64,000 bases of DNA, taken from Cobetia sp. L2A1 (lineage in GTDB: Bacteria > Pseudomonadota > Gammaproteobacteria > Pseudomonadales > Halomonadaceae). The stretch covers positions 3,348,001 to 3,412,000 of the forward strand of contig NZ_CP047025.1 in assembly GCF_009796845.1 (NCBI RefSeq), in the 5' to 3' direction. Both the position numbers and the translations under genes were made by a program. The notes beneath the pieces were generated by a model, which worked only from the letters and a program-made list of their open reading frames with translations, had not been told where the DNA came from and did no database searches. Positions within the stretch are counted from its first letter, which is position 1; each line of letters opens with the position of its first letter. Below, in pieces: positions 1-10,147 of the stretch.

Positions 1-1937
1 ATGGCCTCTTCAGCACGTGCACGGCGACTGACAGAAGGTGCGACGCTAACGCGACCCCGCTCACCATCGACAATAAGCTCAGTGCCATCGGCAATCGCCA
101 ACACCGTCTGGCCGGCACCGACCACGGCCGGAATGCCCAGCGAGCGTGCCAGGATGGCGCTGTGGGAGGTCGCACCGCCCAATGCTGTCACCAGTCCGCG
201 AACACGTGTGGTATCAAGGCGCGCCACATCAGACGGTCCGATATCCTCCGTCACCAGCACGTGTGGTGTTTCCGGTGCTCTCGGTAGCGGCGTCTGTGTC
301 AGAACGCCCAATACGCGACGCCCGACATCTCGCAGATCTGCGGCGCGTTCGGCCAGCAGGCGGTCTGCCAGGTTTTCCTGCGCGCGGGCGGCACTGTCGA
401 TGGCCGACCACCAGGCTGCTTCGGCACTGCTGCCCTCTTCAAGACTTTCACGTGCGGCGGCGAACAGCTCCGGGTCCCCAAGCATCTCTTCATGCATCGA
501 GAGAATCTCGGCCATCTCGGCTCCATCGGCACGATTGACCAGTGCCTGAAGCTGCAGACGCGCCTCTTGGATGCCGACATCAAGGCGTGTGGCCTCGCTA
601 TCCGCGCCCGCATCACTTTTTGCGGCGTAATCAAAGCGCGGCAGGCGCATGACCCAGCAGGGAGCAATCGCCATGCCCGGTGACGCTGCCACGGCAGGTA
701 CCACACTATCCGCCGCCGGTGCCTGTATGTCCGGCGCCTGCTCGGCTGATTCCATCACGGAGACACCCGCTGTCGGGCGCTGGTCCGCCAGTGGCTCAAC
801 GGCTTCACCCAACCCTGCCTCCACCACGGCGACCATGATCGCCAGCGCGGCTTCACCCTTGGCCTGATCGTCCCCCGCGACACTGAATACCAGTGTCTGA
901 CCACGACGCGCGCCCAGTCCCAACACCTTGGTCAAACTGGCGGCACTGACGACTCCATCCCCGCCCTCCTCAAGGCGTAGCGACGGAATTACACCGTAGC
1001 GCTCACCGGCGTCACGTGCGGCCTGCACCAACTGCTTCGCCGGACGCGCATGCAAGCCGTGTGCATTGAGGAGTGTCACGCGGGCCAGCTGTGCCGAGGT
1101 AGATTCACCCGACAACCGCGCCAGCAAGGCGGATGCCGTGAGGCCGGGCAGGCGCTCACCATTGCCGTCTTCCAGCAACATGAGTAGACGTTCGAGCAGC
1201 GGACGATGCTGTTGTTGATGCGTCTCAAGCGCGAGACAGGCCAGTGCATTGATGCGTCCGTGACGCGTCTCCAGTGTTTTCTCGGGAGTCACGACGGCCA
1301 GTCCAGCCTGAGACACGTCTCGATCTGATTGCACCAGCCAGATGCCTTGCCCTAACGCACGCGGTTCAGCCGACAACATCGCGCCGATGAAGTCATCACC
1401 GACACAACCGGCCTGGCGCAGCCGCGCGGCCGCCGCGAGAATCAGCTCATCACGATCACGCGCGGGAAAGCCCGCCAGCACGGTATCAGCGTCCAGACGC
1501 GCCGGTTTCACCTCTTGGCCCAGCTCCGCGAGAATCTGCTCCGGCTCGCGAGCGGTTGCCAAACGCTCACTGACGCCTTCTCGGTCTAGCACACGAGTCA
1601 ACGCACGTAGAATATCGAGGTGCTCATCAGACTGGGCAGCAATCGTGACCAGCAGATAGACGCGATTGCCATCATGCCACTCCACCCCTTGCGGGAATTG
1701 CAGCACACGCACCCCCGTCGCGAGAACGGCCTCACGGCTCTCGGGCGTACCGTGAGGAATCGCGATTCCCTGCCCCAGATAAGTCGAAGACTGTGCCTCG
1801 CGGGCCAGCAGTCCCTCGCGATAGGCGGGTGTGGCACGTCCACCCGCTACCAGCGCATCGGCGGCCTGCTGTAGAGCATCACGCCAGTCACTGGCATGGG
1901 CGGCGAGGAAGATATCCTCACGATCAAGGCTGAGCAT
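1..1937 (-). CDS. fruB: FruB, multiphosphoryl transfer protein of the fructose PTS (EIIA-HPr-EI), 3' end outside window
   Basis: Cytoplasmic phosphocarrier that moves phosphate from PEP to fructose through fused EI, HPr and EIIA-Fru domains. About 645 codons are present. They begin at ATG 1937 and stay open to the window edge; I checked the frame at three points. Visible modules: an EIIA-Fru phosphorylation motif GIAIPHGTPESR (His62), an HPr motif NAHGLHARP (phospho-His about 296), and the EI phosphohistidine motif GGATSHSAILAR (His about 592). The rest of EI, including its PEP-binding barrel, lies beyond position 1. It is divergent from cra, the usual arrangement for a Cra-repressed fru operon; fruK and fruA would be expected downstream, outside the window. 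Confidence 0.93.
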   Translation of the reverse strand, partial: MLSLDREDIFLAAHASDWRDALQQAADALVAGGRATPAYREGLLAREAQSSTYLGQGIAIPHGTPESREAVLATGVRVLQFPQGVEWHDGNRVYLLVTIAAQSDEHLDILRALTRVLDREGVSERLATAREPEQILAELGQEVKPARLDADTVLAGFPARDRDELILAAAARLRQAGCVGDDFIGAMLSAEPRALGQGIWLVQSDRDVSQAGLAVVTPEKTLETRHGRINALACLALETHQQQHRPLLERLLMLLEDGNGERLPGLTASALLARLSGESTSAQLARVTLLNAHGLHARPAKQLVQAARDAGERYGVIPSLRLEEGGDGVVSAASLTKVLGLGARRGQTLVFSVAGDDQAKGEAALAIMVAVVEAGLGEAVEPLADQRPTAGVSVMESAEQAPDIQAPAADSVVPAVAASPGMAIAPCWVMRLPRFDYAAKSDAGADSEATRLDVGIQEARLQLQALVNRADGAEMAEILSMHEEMLGDPELFAAARESLEEGSSAEAAWWSAIDSAARAQENLADRLLAERAADLRDVGRRVLGVLTQTPLPRAPETPHVLVTEDIGPSDVARLDTTRVRGLVTALGGATSHSAILARSLGIPAVVGAGQTVLAIADGTELIVDGERGRVSVAPSVSRRARAEEA

Positions 1938-2013
1938 GGCAGGCTCCTGGAGGCCCCTCTCACAGACGGGCTCTAATGGAATGGCACATATCATCACGGC
2001 GATGACACTTAGA

Positions 2014-2025
2014 TGAATCGTGTCA
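2014..2025. promoter_or_regulatory. Candidate Cra (FruR) operator
   Basis: TGAATCGTGTCA differs at one base from the known Cra core TGAATCGTTTCA. It lies in the divergent fruB-cra intergenic region, 77 bp before the fruB start and about 200 bp before cra. Its sequence and place fit repression of fruB relieved by fructose-1-phosphate. The assignment is by motif resemblance only. Confidence 0.6.
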
Positions 2026-2227
2026 CCTATTGAGTTTGATGCTGGAGGGATTATGGGATTTTATCAAGTCATAAGCTGCCAAAACCCGCTATTCCCTACT
2101 ATACCTTGGGCGTAGGCCCGCCTGTGATAAGGGATAGCGTCAATAATTTGCACCTGGCTTCACAAGTACGCATCATCTTGTCACGGTGTCGCGGCAAGCG
2201 GCCCACTTCCTCAGCAAGGACAGCGGC

Positions 2228-3259
2228 ATGACCCTGGCAGAAATCGCTCGCCTCGCGGGCGTATCAAGGACCACCGCCAGCTATGTGGTCAACGGACAGG
2301 CACGGGCACGGCGTATCAGTCCACAGACCGTGGAGCGAGTCATGGCCGTGGTGCAACGCCATCATTATCGCATTGATGCACAAGCGGCGGCGCTGCGACG
2401 TGGTGAAAGTCGCACCTTGGGATTCATGCTGCCGGACCTGGAAAATGCCAGCTATGCACGGCTGGCCAAACTATTGGAGCGCGGCGCACGCGAGCGTGAC
2501 TATCAGCTATTCATTGTCTGCTCTGACGATGTGCCGGATACCGAGCGTGAACTGGCACGCATGCTGAAGGCGCGTCGCGTGGATGCGCTGATCACGGCTA
2601 GCTGTCTGGCTCCGGAAGACCCCTTCTACCGCGAACTGGGGCTGGATGGCTTCCCTGTCATCGGCGTTGACCGAGCGCTGGATACACATCATTTCGCCAG
2701 TGTCGTGAGCAACAATGAAGATGCCGCGCGCCAGTTGACGGCCGCCGTGTTGGAGCATTCCCCGCAGCGACTGCTGTGGCTGGATGCGCTGCCGGACATG
2801 GCGATTTCACAGGAGCGCGCCCAAGGCATGCAAGCAGCGCTGAAGGATTATCGCGATCAAGCGGGCAGTCTACCGATAGAAGAGACGACGCTGCATGCCG
2901 CACGTTATGAGCGCGATGCTGGCGCGACGGCATTGAAGGCTTATCTCGAACATTCGCCCATGCCTGAGGCCATCGTGACGGCCTCTTATACTCTGATGGA
3001 TGGTGTGCTCGACGTATTATTCAGTGACGGGACGCCGACCAATCCACCCAAGGCCATGGCCAGCTTTGGCGATGACCGTCTGCTGGATTTCCTGCCGCTG
3101 CCCATCCACTCATTACCCCAGTGCCACCAGCGTATTGCCGACACCACACTGGCACTCGCATTGCAGGCCATCAAGGGCAAAACCATTCCAGGTGTCACAC
3201 TGGTCGAGCGCGAACTACGCCGACGCCTGGCAGGGACTCAGCACGGCCGTCAGCGCTAA
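2228..3259 (+). CDS. cra: Cra/FruR, LacI-family catabolite repressor-activator
   Basis: A 343-residue LacI/GalR regulator. The N-terminal helix-turn-helix contains the Cra-type sequence EIARLAGVSRTTASYVVNG, followed by a periplasmic-binding-like sensor domain with ALDTHHFASVV, close to the Cra family. I chose ATG 2228 because AAGGA stands eight bases upstream; a GTG at 2186 would add 14 residues with no clear ribosome binding site. In relatives the protein senses fructose-1-phosphate and controls fru and central carbon genes. The divergent fruB and the operator-like site between them support the same role. Confidence 0.9.
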   Translation: MTLAEIARLAGVSRTTASYVVNGQARARRISPQTVERVMAVVQRHHYRIDAQAAALRRGESRTLGFMLPDLENASYARLAKLLERGARERDYQLFIVCSDDVPDTERELARMLKARRVDALITASCLAPEDPFYRELGLDGFPVIGVDRALDTHHFASVVSNNEDAARQLTAAVLEHSPQRLLWLDALPDMAISQERAQGMQAALKDYRDQAGSLPIEETTLHAARYERDAGATALKAYLEHSPMPEAIVTASYTLMDGVLDVLFSDGTPTNPPKAMASFGDDRLLDFLPLPIHSLPQCHQRIADTTLALALQAIKGKTIPGVTLVERELRRRLAGTQHGRQR

Positions 3260-3302
3260 ATCCCACCGCGGATGTGAATGTATTGATAGCGAGGCATGCG
3301 CA

Positions 3303-5687
3303 TCAGGCATTGTCTGTCACGCGATAATCACGAATCTCGGCCAGCAATGCACTGACGGCGGCTTCGATACGCGCACGAGGTGCATGCGCTGCCAACTGCT
3401 GCTCAAGCAGCCGAGCGGCATCGCTCAGGAGCACGTGACCCAGCGTGGCAGCACTGCCGTTCAGCAGATGCGCTTCATGGCGAAGCTGGGCAAGGTCCAT
3501 GCAATCCAGTGCATGCGTGAGCCGCTGATACTGCTGGTTCAACTGTTCGTCAAAGACCTGCTCCAACGCTGCAATGCTGTCTGCATCCAACTCATCGTGC
3601 AGAGCCCTTTCCTCGCCCGATGCGCTGGCCGCTGTGCTCACGCCTCTCGGCTGCTGAAAGGCAACGTTCGGTGCTGCTGTCACTGTCCTGGTCTTGTTCA
3701 CGCCATGGAAGGCTTGCTCGAACGTTGCCGCCTCGAAGCCTTCTGCCTCAGAAGGCGCGATGCGCCATTTCCCTTTTTGATCGACCTGCCAGCGCACCAG
3801 CATGTTTGCGAGCTGCTGACGTCGCATGGGTTTGGACAAGAAATCGTTCATGCCCGCGGCCAGGCAACGTGCCCGCTCACCGGCTTCAACATTGGCGGTC
3901 ATGGCCACAATCAAGCTGGGTGGGCGCTCTTCGCTGCGCTCCAGTGAGCGCCAACGGCGCGCGACTGCAAAGCCATCCAGTTCGGGCATGCGTAGATCAA
4001 GCAATACCAGCACGACGTCCCGATGGCTTGCATGCCAGGCTAACGCTGCCTTGCCGCTCTCAACCGCAGCCACCGAATAGCCCAACCCACTGAGCATCGC
4101 ACGCGCCACTTCACGGTTGATGTGATTATCATCGACCACCAGCACCTGCTCGCCACGGCTACGCGATAAAGCGCGTGAATCATCCGGTGGCTCGAGAAGA
4201 CTCGATGTTCGTGTCAGCGGTAGCTCGAACCAGAAGCAGGCTCCCTTGCCGGAGCGACGCTTGACACCCAGCCGCCCTCCCATCAGCTCGACCAGACGGC
4301 GCGAAATCGAGAGTCCAAGTCCAGTGCCGCCGAAACGTCGTGCCGTTGACAGGTCACCTTGAGTAAAAGGCTCGAACAAATGAGCGGCCTGCTCATCAGT
4401 GATACCAATGCCAGTATCATCGACCTCAAAACGGATACGGCCAGCTGGCAATGACTCCACCCGCAGACTCACCTCCCCCTGCTCAGTGAACTTGAAGGCA
4501 TTGGAGAGCAGGTTGAGCAACACCTGACGCAGACGCACCGAGTCGCCCATCACGTGCTCTGGCAGCAGAGGAGAGCGACGGTCAACAAAGATCACTCGCG
4601 TGTCGTCCATCAACGGCAACAGCAGATCAATCACGCCATTGATCGCCAGATGGATATCAAACGGACGGCGCTCGACACTCAGCTTGCCGGCTTCGATCTT
4701 GGAAAAGTCCAGTACGTCATCGACCAGCCCCATCAAGACCTCGCCACTATCGCGCAGGCTGGTAGCATAACGACGAGCACTGCAGTCCAGCGGCTCGGCA
4801 AGCAGCAACTCACTCATGCCGATCACCCCATTGAGCGGCGTGCGAATCTCGTGGCTCATGGTGGCCAGAAAATCCGACTTGGCGCGATTGGCCTGCTCGG
4901 CACGCGCGGCCTCGTGCTTGAGAGCAGAAGACAGCATCAATAGCTGTTGCCGGGATTTCTCGCGCCCGCGAGCCTGCAACCAGAGCTGTCGACTGACCAT
5001 CAACGTGGCCAGCAGCATCAACCCCAACAGCAACAGCATCAGTCGGACAAGCTGGTCACGACCATGGCGCTCGGTCGTCAGTTCCTCCGCCAATCGTGCC
5101 CTGACACGCAGCAATAGTGTTTGAGTCGAATCGGTAACGGCATCGCCAAGCTCTTGCAGGTCCTCAATACTGGCCGTATCCGGCGCCGCATCGGTGTCGC
5201 GCCAAGGCGCTAGCCGTGTATCGATATAGTCGACCTGATTCATTATTTCATCGGCCAGCAACGGCACCGCCGGCAACGTCATCAGATGACGTTGAAAATC
5301 ACCGCGACGGAAGATATAGGTACGACTGTAGAGCAGCTCGTAAGTCTGCAATGTCTGTTGCCAGATCAGCTTCCGTTCCGGCTCACCTGCCTTGGGATAA
5401 CGGGATATCATGGAGGCAAAGCTAATCGCTTCTCGATCCAGCTGGTAGATGGACCAAACCGCATCATCGCGCGTGCGATCTTCCAGGCGGACCTGGTTAT
5501 GCAACGTGATGCCGCCTACCCCCAACGCAGCCAGCAGGCAGGCAATACTGATGGCCATGCCCAGCCACAAGGGCCAGCGCGCTTGAGCGGCAGGAGTCAG
5601 CGCATCCGTGGCATCAGATGACAACGCGATGTGTGACGCCTCCTCCTGCTGATCAGGTGGCGGTGATGAGTCCGGCTGCCGCTTCAC
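3303..5687 (-). CDS. Unorthodox hybrid sensor histidine kinase (HisKA-HATPase-REC-HPt)
   Basis: A 794-residue inner-membrane kinase. Transmembrane segments lie at about 39-60 and 214-232, enclosing a periplasmic helical region of about 150 residues. Then follow HisKA ([18 protein letters not shown], His279), an HATPase domain ([16 protein letters not shown]), a receiver domain (VLVVDDN; phospho-acceptor Asp564; Lys619) and a C-terminal HPt ([10 protein letters not shown], His740). This is a complete internal phosphorelay; the final response regulator is not in the window. It starts at GTG 5687 behind GGAG. The upstream gene on the same strand encodes a secreted sulfite-oxidase-fold protein, so the two probably form a sensing pair. 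The stimulus is unknown. Confidence 0.9.
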   Translation of the reverse strand: MKRQPDSSPPPDQQEEASHIALSSDATDALTPAAQARWPLWLGMAISIACLLAALGVGGITLHNQVRLEDRTRDDAVWSIYQLDREAISFASMISRYPKAGEPERKLIWQQTLQTYELLYSRTYIFRRGDFQRHLMTLPAVPLLADEIMNQVDYIDTRLAPWRDTDAAPDTASIEDLQELGDAVTDSTQTLLLRVRARLAEELTTERHGRDQLVRLMLLLLGLMLLATLMVSRQLWLQARGREKSRQQLLMLSSALKHEAARAEQANRAKSDFLATMSHEIRTPLNGVIGMSELLLAEPLDCSARRYATSLRDSGEVLMGLVDDVLDFSKIEAGKLSVERRPFDIHLAINGVIDLLLPLMDDTRVIFVDRRSPLLPEHVMGDSVRLRQVLLNLLSNAFKFTEQGEVSLRVESLPAGRIRFEVDDTGIGITDEQAAHLFEPFTQGDLSTARRFGGTGLGLSISRRLVELMGGRLGVKRRSGKGACFWFELPLTRTSSLLEPPDDSRALSRSRGEQVLVVDDNHINREVARAMLSGLGYSVAAVESGKAALAWHASHRDVVLVLLDLRMPELDGFAVARRWRSLERSEERPPSLIVAMTANVEAGERARCLAAGMNDFLSKPMRRQQLANMLVRWQVDQKGKWRIAPSEAEGFEAATFEQAFHGVNKTRTVTAAPNVAFQQPRGVSTAASASGEERALHDELDADSIAALEQVFDEQLNQQYQRLTHALDCMDLAQLRHEAHLLNGSAATLGHVLLSDAARLLEQQLAAHAPRARIEAAVSALLAEIRDYRVTDNA

Positions 5688-5812
5688 TGCATGACTCCAG
5701 ATTCAAGGGCTAGCAAATGACCACGCCTTCGTAAACGCTATTGCACAGGCATGCCGAAGATAACTGGCACTGCGGTCAATGGTGTTGACGAGAGAAAGCA
5801 CCACCCGCGCCA

Positions 5813-6454
5813 TCATTTTATATTCAACTCGTTGACCTGCCATACGCTACGAAAGCGAATCTGCTCGTTGAGCAGTTCAGGATGAGCATCGAAAGGATAG
5901 AGAATGAACAGCGGCCCAAGATCACGCACCGGCATTCGCTGACCATCACGCTGGGTGGCAAGCAAGACGTCATAGTCTTCGATATCACTGATGGGAATAT
6001 CGGCGGAGAATTCATTGAGAGCACTCACCTTCAGTGAAGTGACCTTATCGGCAACACGGTTTATCAGCTCACGTATCAGCGGACCGCTGAAGATGACACG
6101 GCCTTGTGTCCAGGGAGTATGAGTAGCCATCACGCGGGAAGGCAACGCTTCCAGCATGTCCATATCGAAGTGCGCCTGAGGTGAGGTGCTAGTGCCGGCA
6201 TTGCCACAAGTAACAGCGCCATTGATCATCAGTACCACGGCCCCCTTCGGTGCCGGTAGACAGTCATTGGCCGCGAGGAAATGACGCTCACCTGGCATGA
6301 AGGTCGTCTCGGCAGCGATGGCTGCCTGGCCGATCATTCCCGCCAGCACAACTGCGCCAAACGTGAGAGTACGCCTTGCATATACCTGCCACAGACTGCC
6401 TTGTCTGGACTCGACCCTTGCTAGCGACGGACAACCTGCCGACTGCTCATTCAT
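5813..6454 (-). CDS. Secreted protein with a sulfite-oxidase/molybdopterin-like fold, partner of the sensor kinase
   Basis: About 213 residues with an N-terminal hydrophobic segment (GAVVLAGMIGQAAIA), so probably periplasmic. The C-terminal half has the pattern of the short oxidoreductase molybdopterin-binding family: FDMDMLEALP, HTPWTQGRVIFSGPL, DLGPLFILYPF and RSVWQV. The cysteine that coordinates molybdenum in true sulfite oxidases is not visible at the expected place (MATHTPW), so catalysis is doubtful. ATG 6454 has GGGAAAA upstream; an in-frame ATG at 6466 is also possible, while the longest reading (6553) has no support. It lies 125 bp upstream of the hybrid kinase on the same strand, an arrangement I recall from other gammaproteobacteria. 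A ligand-sensing role is inferred. Confidence 0.75.
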   Translation of the reverse strand: MNEQSAGCPSLARVESRQGSLWQVYARRTLTFGAVVLAGMIGQAAIAAETTFMPGERHFLAANDCLPAPKGAVVLMINGAVTCGNAGTSTSPQAHFDMDMLEALPSRVMATHTPWTQGRVIFSGPLIRELINRVADKVTSLKVSALNEFSADIPISDIEDYDVLLATQRDGQRMPVRDLGPLFILYPFDAHPELLNEQIRFRSVWQVNELNIK

Positions 6455-6709
6455 GCTTTTTCCCATGCTATTGTGCGAACGCCAAGCTCGGCAAGGTGCC
6501 AACTCTACGCTAGCTGGTCTGTCAGTTGCGAGTCTGTATTGAGCACTCAGCATCGCCTTCCCTGAGGCATCGTGAAGCTGGATGATAGTTGGATGGAATG
6601 TATCTTGAGGCGGCTAGCGCATTGCACTCATGCGCACTCACGCTGTCCATGTCCTTAGCTGCCCGACGATCGCCCCCTATCCTTATCATCAATCGAGTCC
6701 GTTTTATCA

Positions 6710-8908
6710 ATGCCTGATTCCCGTGCTCCTCTCGAGACAAATGATACCCTGCCCCGTGTGCTGGCTGGCCCGATACTGCGTCGTGTCACACCAGAGGGCG
6801 TCATGCTGTGGCTGGTCACATCACGCCCACAGCAGGCACGCATCTGGTTATTGCCCGAGCATGATGACCAGCCGCTGCCATCAGGAGAAGACCATCTTCC
6901 TCAGCAGGCAAGCTGCACGCTGACAGAGCATCTGACGATGCCACTTGGCACGCACGCCTGGCTGATGTTGATCGAGGCACATCCAGCCACTCCTCTACCC
7001 GCAGACAGAGCCATCGCCTATGAGCTGGCGCTTGCCGAGCGCGATATCCCGCTCACGACAGGAGCCGACGCGACAGACGTGATGCCAGCAAGCACGGCTG
7101 CAGCAACGGCTGCGAATGCACGGGAGAATACATGGCATGGCATTGCCGACTGGGGCCCCGAGATCTGCTATCCCGACGAGCCACTGCCGCGCTTCCGCTT
7201 GCCTTCCAGGCTAACGCGCATTGCTCATGGCAGCTGCCGTAAACCGCATCACGGTCTCACTGAAAAGGAGACGGAACAGCACGCTGGCAGTATCGACATA
7301 GCGCAGGTGAACGGGCCCGCTGGCGATGGGCTGGTCGCACTGGACAGCTGGCTCGCCAAGCGCCGCGATGACATGCGCGAATGGCCAGAGGTGATGCTGT
7401 TTACGGGTGACCAGATCTACGCCGACGATGTGGCCGGCCCGATGCTGGGTGCCATTGATCAGTTGATTGCCGGACTCGGCTTGCCGGAGGAGACGCTGAT
7501 GGGAGCCGAGGTGTCAGATACCCGCGAGCTGCGCCAGCACCCCTCGCACCTTTATCATCGTCCGCAGTTACTCCCCGACATGCCTGCCAACGAAGGGCTG
7601 GCCGCCAGTTTCTTCGGTGCCAAACGCAAGCCCATCTTTACCTCTACCGGTGCTGACAATCACCTGATCGGTCTGTCGGAAGTGCTCGCCATGTATCTAT
7701 TGGTGTGGTCGGACGTGCCGTGGAATGCGCTGAGTATCGAGTTGGAAGACCCCAAGGCACTTGAGGGGCATGATGCAGCCACCTGTCAGCGGCATGCCGA
7801 AGAAGCCCGTCACGTGCGGCGCTTTCGCGCGGGGCTGGGCCAGGTACGGCGCCTGCTGGCCAATGTACCCAGTCTGATGATTTTCGATGATCACGATGTT
7901 ACCGATGACTGGAATCTCAGCGCTGCCTGGGAAGAAGCCGCCTATGGGCATCCCTTCTCGCGGCGCATCATTGGCAATGCTCTGACCGGCTACCTGCTGT
8001 GCCAGGGTGCAGGCAATGCCCCCGAGCCGCTGCGCCAATTATTGGATGAGGCCTCGGAACTATTTACCGATGCGCTGCTCACGAAGTCGTCCTTTTCAAG
8101 CTCCCCCGCCAACATGCCGAGTGGCGAATCATCCACCAGCACAACGACAGACCATCATTTCAATGTCGACCTTCAGGATGCGCTGATCACGAATCTGGAG
8201 CGCTGTGAGCGCTGGGACTATCAGTTGGATACCACGCCCGCGCTGATCGTGGCGGACACTCGCACCCGTCGCTGGCGCAGCGAGCGCAATCTCGCCAATC
8301 CATCTGGACTCATGGACTGGGAAGCTCTATGTGATCTGCAACAACGCCTGGTGGAACATCGCGCCGTGGTACTGGTGTCAGCGGCACCCATGTTTGGCGT
8401 CAAGTTGATCGAATCCATCCAGAAACTGTTCACGCTCGCTGGTAAGCCACTGATGGTCGATGCCGAGAACTGGATGGCGCACCGGGGTGCGGCCAGCGTG
8501 ATGCTCAACATCTTCCGTCATTCGCGCACGCCGCAGCACTTCGTGATTCTCTCCGGTGACGTGCACTACTCCTTCGCCTACGACGTGCGCCTCAGGCACC
8601 GCCGCTCGAGTCCACATATCTGGCAGATCACCAGCAGTGGTATCCGCAATCGCTTCCCGGTCGGTCTTCTCGATGTGCTTGATCGCCTCAATCGCTGGCT
8701 GTATGCCCCGCGCTCGCCCCTCAATCTGCTGACGCGACGACGCAACATGCACATCACGCCACGGCGTCATGATGCGGCCAGCCATGGTGAGCGACTGCTG
8801 AATGCCTGCGGTATCGGGCTGGTCGATCTCGACGCGGACGGCCGTCCGATTGCGATCCGCCAGCTCACGACCAGCGGCGAGGAGATTCACTTCCTCCCTC
8901 AGCGCTGA
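6710..8908 (+). CDS. PhoD-like metallophosphatase
   Basis: A 732-residue PhoD-type phosphodiesterase/alkaline phosphatase. The N-terminal beta-rich region begins at once (LAGPILRRVTPEGVMLWL), which supports the early ATG although only a weak GAG precedes it. Metal-site motifs follow: IAHGSCRKPH, LFTGDQIYADDV, FDDHDVTDDWN and, near the C terminus, ILSGDVHYSF. No signal peptide or Tat motif is visible, so it is probably cytoplasmic, unlike secreted PhoD. The middle contains a low-complexity Ser/Thr stretch near 8090-8150. The substrate cannot be told. The HDAC-like gene follows closely and may be cotranscribed. Confidence 0.85.
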   Translation: MPDSRAPLETNDTLPRVLAGPILRRVTPEGVMLWLVTSRPQQARIWLLPEHDDQPLPSGEDHLPQQASCTLTEHLTMPLGTHAWLMLIEAHPATPLPADRAIAYELALAERDIPLTTGADATDVMPASTAAATAANARENTWHGIADWGPEICYPDEPLPRFRLPSRLTRIAHGSCRKPHHGLTEKETEQHAGSIDIAQVNGPAGDGLVALDSWLAKRRDDMREWPEVMLFTGDQIYADDVAGPMLGAIDQLIAGLGLPEETLMGAEVSDTRELRQHPSHLYHRPQLLPDMPANEGLAASFFGAKRKPIFTSTGADNHLIGLSEVLAMYLLVWSDVPWNALSIELEDPKALEGHDAATCQRHAEEARHVRRFRAGLGQVRRLLANVPSLMIFDDHDVTDDWNLSAAWEEAAYGHPFSRRIIGNALTGYLLCQGAGNAPEPLRQLLDEASELFTDALLTKSSFSSSPANMPSGESSTSTTTDHHFNVDLQDALITNLERCERWDYQLDTTPALIVADTRTRRWRSERNLANPSGLMDWEALCDLQQRLVEHRAVVLVSAAPMFGVKLIESIQKLFTLAGKPLMVDAENWMAHRGAASVMLNIFRHSRTPQHFVILSGDVHYSFAYDVRLRHRRSSPHIWQITSSGIRNRFPVGLLDVLDRLNRWLYAPRSPLNLLTRRRNMHITPRRHDAASHGERLLNACGIGLVDLDADGRPIAIRQLTTSGEEIHFLPQR

Positions 8909-8962
8909 CACGTCGCCTTCATGCATCATTTGAATGCCACCGCCCGACTGCGAGAGATCTGC

Positions 8963-9976
8963 ATGCCCATCGTCCCGCTGCACTCTTCAGCGCCTCCTGC
9001 CGCCGCTTCCAAAGCGTCAAGCGATTGCCCACCGCTGGCGCTGATCCACCACCCCGGCTATCGGATCGCCCTGCCGGAGAAGCACCCCTTTCCGATGGAC
9101 AAGTTCAGCGTGCTCAAGCGACTGCTGGACCATCAGCTGGCCCAGTATCCCCAAGCCGTCGAATGGGTGACTCCCGTCCCCGCTGACGAGGATGACCTAC
9201 TGCAGGTGCACACCCGGCGCTACGTTCACGAATTCCTGACTGGTACGCTCAGCACACAGGCGCAGCGGCGCAGCGGCTTCGTGTGGAACGAGGCATTGCG
9301 CGAACGTAGCGTGCTGGCCGTCGGCGGCACCCTGGCCACCGTGCGTGAAGCACTCGCGCGCGGACTGGCTTGCAATACGGCCGGTGGTACACACCATGCA
9401 CATCCTGAAGCAGCCAGCGGGTATTGCCTGCTCAATGACATTGGCGTAGCAGCACGCCAGGCGCTCGATGAAGGAGTGCGCCAGGTACTGGTGGTCGATC
9501 TCGATGTGCATCAGGGGGACGGTACGGCGCTGATCTTTGCTGACGAGCCGCGCGTCTTCACGCTCTCGCTGCACGCCGAGAGCAACTTCCCCGCACGCAA
9601 GCGGCGCAGTGACCTCGATGTGCCCCTGCCCAAGGGCATGGGCGACGACGACTATCTGGACGTGTTGTCGCGCACTTTGGATGAGGTGTTGCCACGCGTA
9701 CGTCCTGAGCTGGTGATCTTCGATGCCGGCGTCGACCCGCATGCTGCGGACCGCCTGGGCCATCTGGAACTGACGGATGCTGGCCTCTACCGGCGTGAGC
9801 ATCATGTGATCGAACGCTGTCGCGCCGCGGGCGCAGCTGTGGCCTGCGTGATTGGCGGCGGCTACGACCGCGATATCGAGGCGCTCGCCTGGCGTCATAG
9901 CCAGCTGCACCGCGCGGCGCTTGATGTCTGGCGTGAAGCGCACGGCCAGCCTGCGCTATTCGGGCCTCCCACCTGA
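8963..9976 (+). CDS. Histone deacetylase-family amidohydrolase (AcuC/HdaH-like)
   Basis: About 337 residues of the zinc-dependent HDAC/acetylpolyamine amidohydrolase fold. Evidence: GGTHHAHPEAASGYCLLND (catalytic His pair), the zinc ligands in DLDVHQGDGTA, HAESNFPARK, FDAGVDPH (second Asp ligand) and VIGGGYDRD near the end. I prefer ATG 8963 (GAGAG upstream); ATG 8921 would add 14 residues. Bacterial members remove acetyl groups from polyamines, acetoin-related proteins or other small acyl substrates; which applies here is not visible. It lies 54 bp after the PhoD-like gene and probably shares its transcript, which ends at the hairpin after 10030. Confidence 0.88.
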   Translation: MPIVPLHSSAPPAAASKASSDCPPLALIHHPGYRIALPEKHPFPMDKFSVLKRLLDHQLAQYPQAVEWVTPVPADEDDLLQVHTRRYVHEFLTGTLSTQAQRRSGFVWNEALRERSVLAVGGTLATVREALARGLACNTAGGTHHAHPEAASGYCLLNDIGVAARQALDEGVRQVLVVDLDVHQGDGTALIFADEPRVFTLSLHAESNFPARKRRSDLDVPLPKGMGDDDYLDVLSRTLDEVLPRVRPELVIFDAGVDPHAADRLGHLELTDAGLYRREHHVIERCRAAGAAVACVIGGGYDRDIEALAWRHSQLHRAALDVWREAHGQPALFGPPT

Positions 9977-10029
9977 CCCCTTTCAGTGATCTGTGCGCAA
10001 TGAGACAAGTGCTGAAGCGACGAAAACGA

Positions 10030-10061
10030 CAGAGCCCGCCACCTTCCGGTGACGGGCTCTG
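10030..10061. terminator. Bidirectional hairpin between convergent genes
   Basis: CAGAGCCCG pairs with CGGGCTCTG, with an inner CACC/GGTG stem and a TTCC loop. It lies between the ends of the HDAC-like gene and the MOSC gene. The T-tract is poor. Confidence 0.7.
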
Positions 10062-10147
10062 CGTTCAATATGGTGGCGTCAGACCTACGATAGCGGAAGG
10101 CGACTCATTGACCCGTCATCCAGTAGACCGTCACTGAGACCTCTCCG

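Noticed and set aside
1..549. Open frame on the plus strand at the left edge
   Set aside because: It mirrors the fruB coding strand, which carries clear EIIA, HPr and EI motifs in one frame.
8378..8983. 201-codon minus-strand frame inside the PhoD-like gene
   Set aside because: Antisense to the metal-site region of the phosphatase; no start signal or familiar sequence.
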